Source: Hyphomicrobiales bacterium (GTDB lineage Bacteria; Pseudomonadota; Alphaproteobacteria; Rhizobiales; Beijerinckiaceae). From it: a stretch of 6,168 nucleotides of DNA. A model generated the notes under the pieces. The model ran no database searches and was not told the DNA's origin. It worked only from the letters and a program-made list of their open reading frames with translations. Positions 5,285 through 6,168 of this stretch are shown here, piece after piece. Position 1 is the stretch's first letter. Each line of letters opens with the position of its first letter. Both the position numbers and the translations under genes were made by a program. The stretch lies in contig JAQGJO010000016.1 of assembly GCA_028290595.1 (NCBI GenBank), forward strand, positions 1 to 6,168, read 5' to 3'.

Positions 5285-6168
5285 ATGATCCATCGCGCCC
5301 TCTTTGCAACCCTGCTTGGCATTTCGCTATGCGGCGCTTCCCTCGCGCAGGCGGCGACAAAGCTGGTCATCGGAACTGTCCCCAATACCGGTGATGGGCC
5401 GATTATCTGCGCCATCGAGAAAGGCTATTTCAAGGAACTCGACATCGATGTCGAACTGGTCTCGTTCCGCACCGCCTCCGACATGACGCCGATGGTGGTG
5501 CGCGGCGATATTCCGATCATGGGCGGCGGCGTCAGCGTGTCCTATTTCAACGGTGTGGCGCAGGGCATGCCGCTGCGTTATTTCCTCAGCCGGGCGCAAG
5601 GCCGCGTGTATCACAAGATCATCCTGCGCAAGGGGCTCAGCGAGAAGGTGAAGTCGATCGCCGATCTCAAGGGTCTGAAAATCGCCACCACAGCCGCCGG
5701 CGGTTTCTCCGAATATGAACTGGGCAAGGCGCTGGAAACGGCCGGCCTGACGCTCGACGATGTCGACACCAAGCCGCTCGCCATGCCGCAGACGCTCGCC
5801 GCGATGGTGAACGGCGCGGTCGATGCCGCCGTGCTTCTGCCGCCATTCGATACGGGCGCCCTGCGCGATGGCGCGACCTCGCTCGTCAGCCTCGAAGACG
5901 TCGTCAAGCCGACCATGGAAGTGAGCGGCCTCATCTACAATGTCGATTGGGCGGAGAAGAACCGCGATCTGCTGGAACGGTTCACAATGGCCTATATCAA
6001 GGGCGCACGCTATTTCCTCGAAGGCGCGCGCCACGGCGCCAACCGCGACGAGATCATCGATTTCTTTTTGAAGTTCGCGCCGGTGAAAAACCGGGCGATC
6101 TTCGCCGAGACCGAATGGTCCGAGGTCAATCCCGACTGCAAGATCATCCCCGCCTCGCTGCTCGACCA
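5285..6168 (+). CDS. NMT1/SsuA-type ABC transporter substrate-binding protein (3' end outside window)
   Basis: The frame is open from ATG 5285 to the right edge, giving 294 residues plus two bases without a stop. The N-terminus (MIHRALFATLLGISLCGASL, then AQA) is a Sec signal peptide with likely cleavage after A23; there is no lipobox, since C16 is preceded by Leu. The mature part fits the NMT1/THI5-like, SsuA/TauA/NitT group of type II periplasmic binding proteins: KLVIGTVPNTGDGPIICAIE (26-45), KGYFKELDIDVELV (46-59), VRGDIPIMGGGVSVSYF (72-88), IADLKGLKIATTAAGGFSEY (about 125-144), a central AMVNGAVDAAVLLPPF segment, and YIKGARYFLEGA near the end. Relatives bind sulfonates, taurine, nitrate, pyrimidine precursors or aromatic acids; the ligand here is unknown. 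AGGTG just upstream is the ribosome-binding site, and the 28-bp gap from the TctC-type gene suggests one operon. Typical family length is 310-340, so only a short tail should be missing. Confidence 0.88.
   Translation, partial: MIHRALFATLLGISLCGASLAQAATKLVIGTVPNTGDGPIICAIEKGYFKELDIDVELVSFRTASDMTPMVVRGDIPIMGGGVSVSYFNGVAQGMPLRYFLSRAQGRVYHKIILRKGLSEKVKSIADLKGLKIATTAAGGFSEYELGKALETAGLTLDDVDTKPLAMPQTLAAMVNGAVDAAVLLPPFDTGALRDGATSLVSLEDVVKPTMEVSGLIYNVDWAEKNRDLLERFTMAYIKGARYFLEGARHGANRDEIIDFFLKFAPVKNRAIFAETEWSEVNPDCKIIPASLLD

Noticed and set aside
5327..6034. Long minus-strand frame of 235 codons opposite the second receptor gene
   Set aside because: It is the antisense of a clear NMT1/SsuA-type gene in GC-rich DNA, rich in His/Arg/Ala/Asp, with no domain and no ribosome-binding site.

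Overview
The window looks like chromosomal DNA of an alphaproteobacterium, probably order Hyphomicrobiales/Rhizobiales and perhaps near Bradyrhizobiaceae/Xanthobacteraceae. Grounds: high GC in most of the window (sample 60-base rows counted by hand give about 58-65%), a short 232-residue phosphatidylserine decarboxylase next to pssA, an alphaproteobacterial-style Maf, the order infA-maf-yacG-tRNA-Phe, and periplasmic solute receptors of types common in that group. The taxonomic call is inference from protein character and gene order.

Layout. Bases 1-399 (+) hold the C-terminal part of an amidohydrolase_2-family protein, cut by the window edge. Bases 400-902 have no convincing gene but carry a perfect 10-bp-arm palindrome at 443-465. 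This left flank is clearly less GC-rich (sample rows about 47-53%) than the rest and stops at the 3' end of a tRNA-Phe gene (978-903, -), so it may be an acquired segment next to a tRNA integration hotspot. A good sigma70-type promoter lies just upstream of the tRNA.

Bases 1163-3979 are a run of five minus-strand housekeeping genes in two groups. The first transcribed is psd-pssA (13-bp gap), which makes phosphatidylserine and decarboxylates it to phosphatidylethanolamine. After a 149-bp gap comes infA-maf-yacG (6-bp and 18-bp gaps): translation initiation factor IF-1, a Maf nucleotide pyrophosphatase and the zinc-ribbon gyrase inhibitor YacG.

Bases 3980-4227 are a divergent intergenic region with a candidate promoter and two mutually exclusive hairpins at the ribosome-binding site of the next gene. 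Bases 4228-6168 (+) hold two exported solute-binding proteins in a row, 28 bp apart: a TctC/Bug-type receptor of the tripartite tricarboxylate transporter class, and an NMT1/SsuA-type receptor of the ABC class that runs off the right edge. No membrane or ATPase component is visible, so the ligands cannot be assigned.

No clearly new multi-gene system is visible. The most notable points are the probable island edge at tRNA-Phe with its palindrome, the paired receptors from two transporter classes, and the competing hairpins ahead of the first receptor gene.
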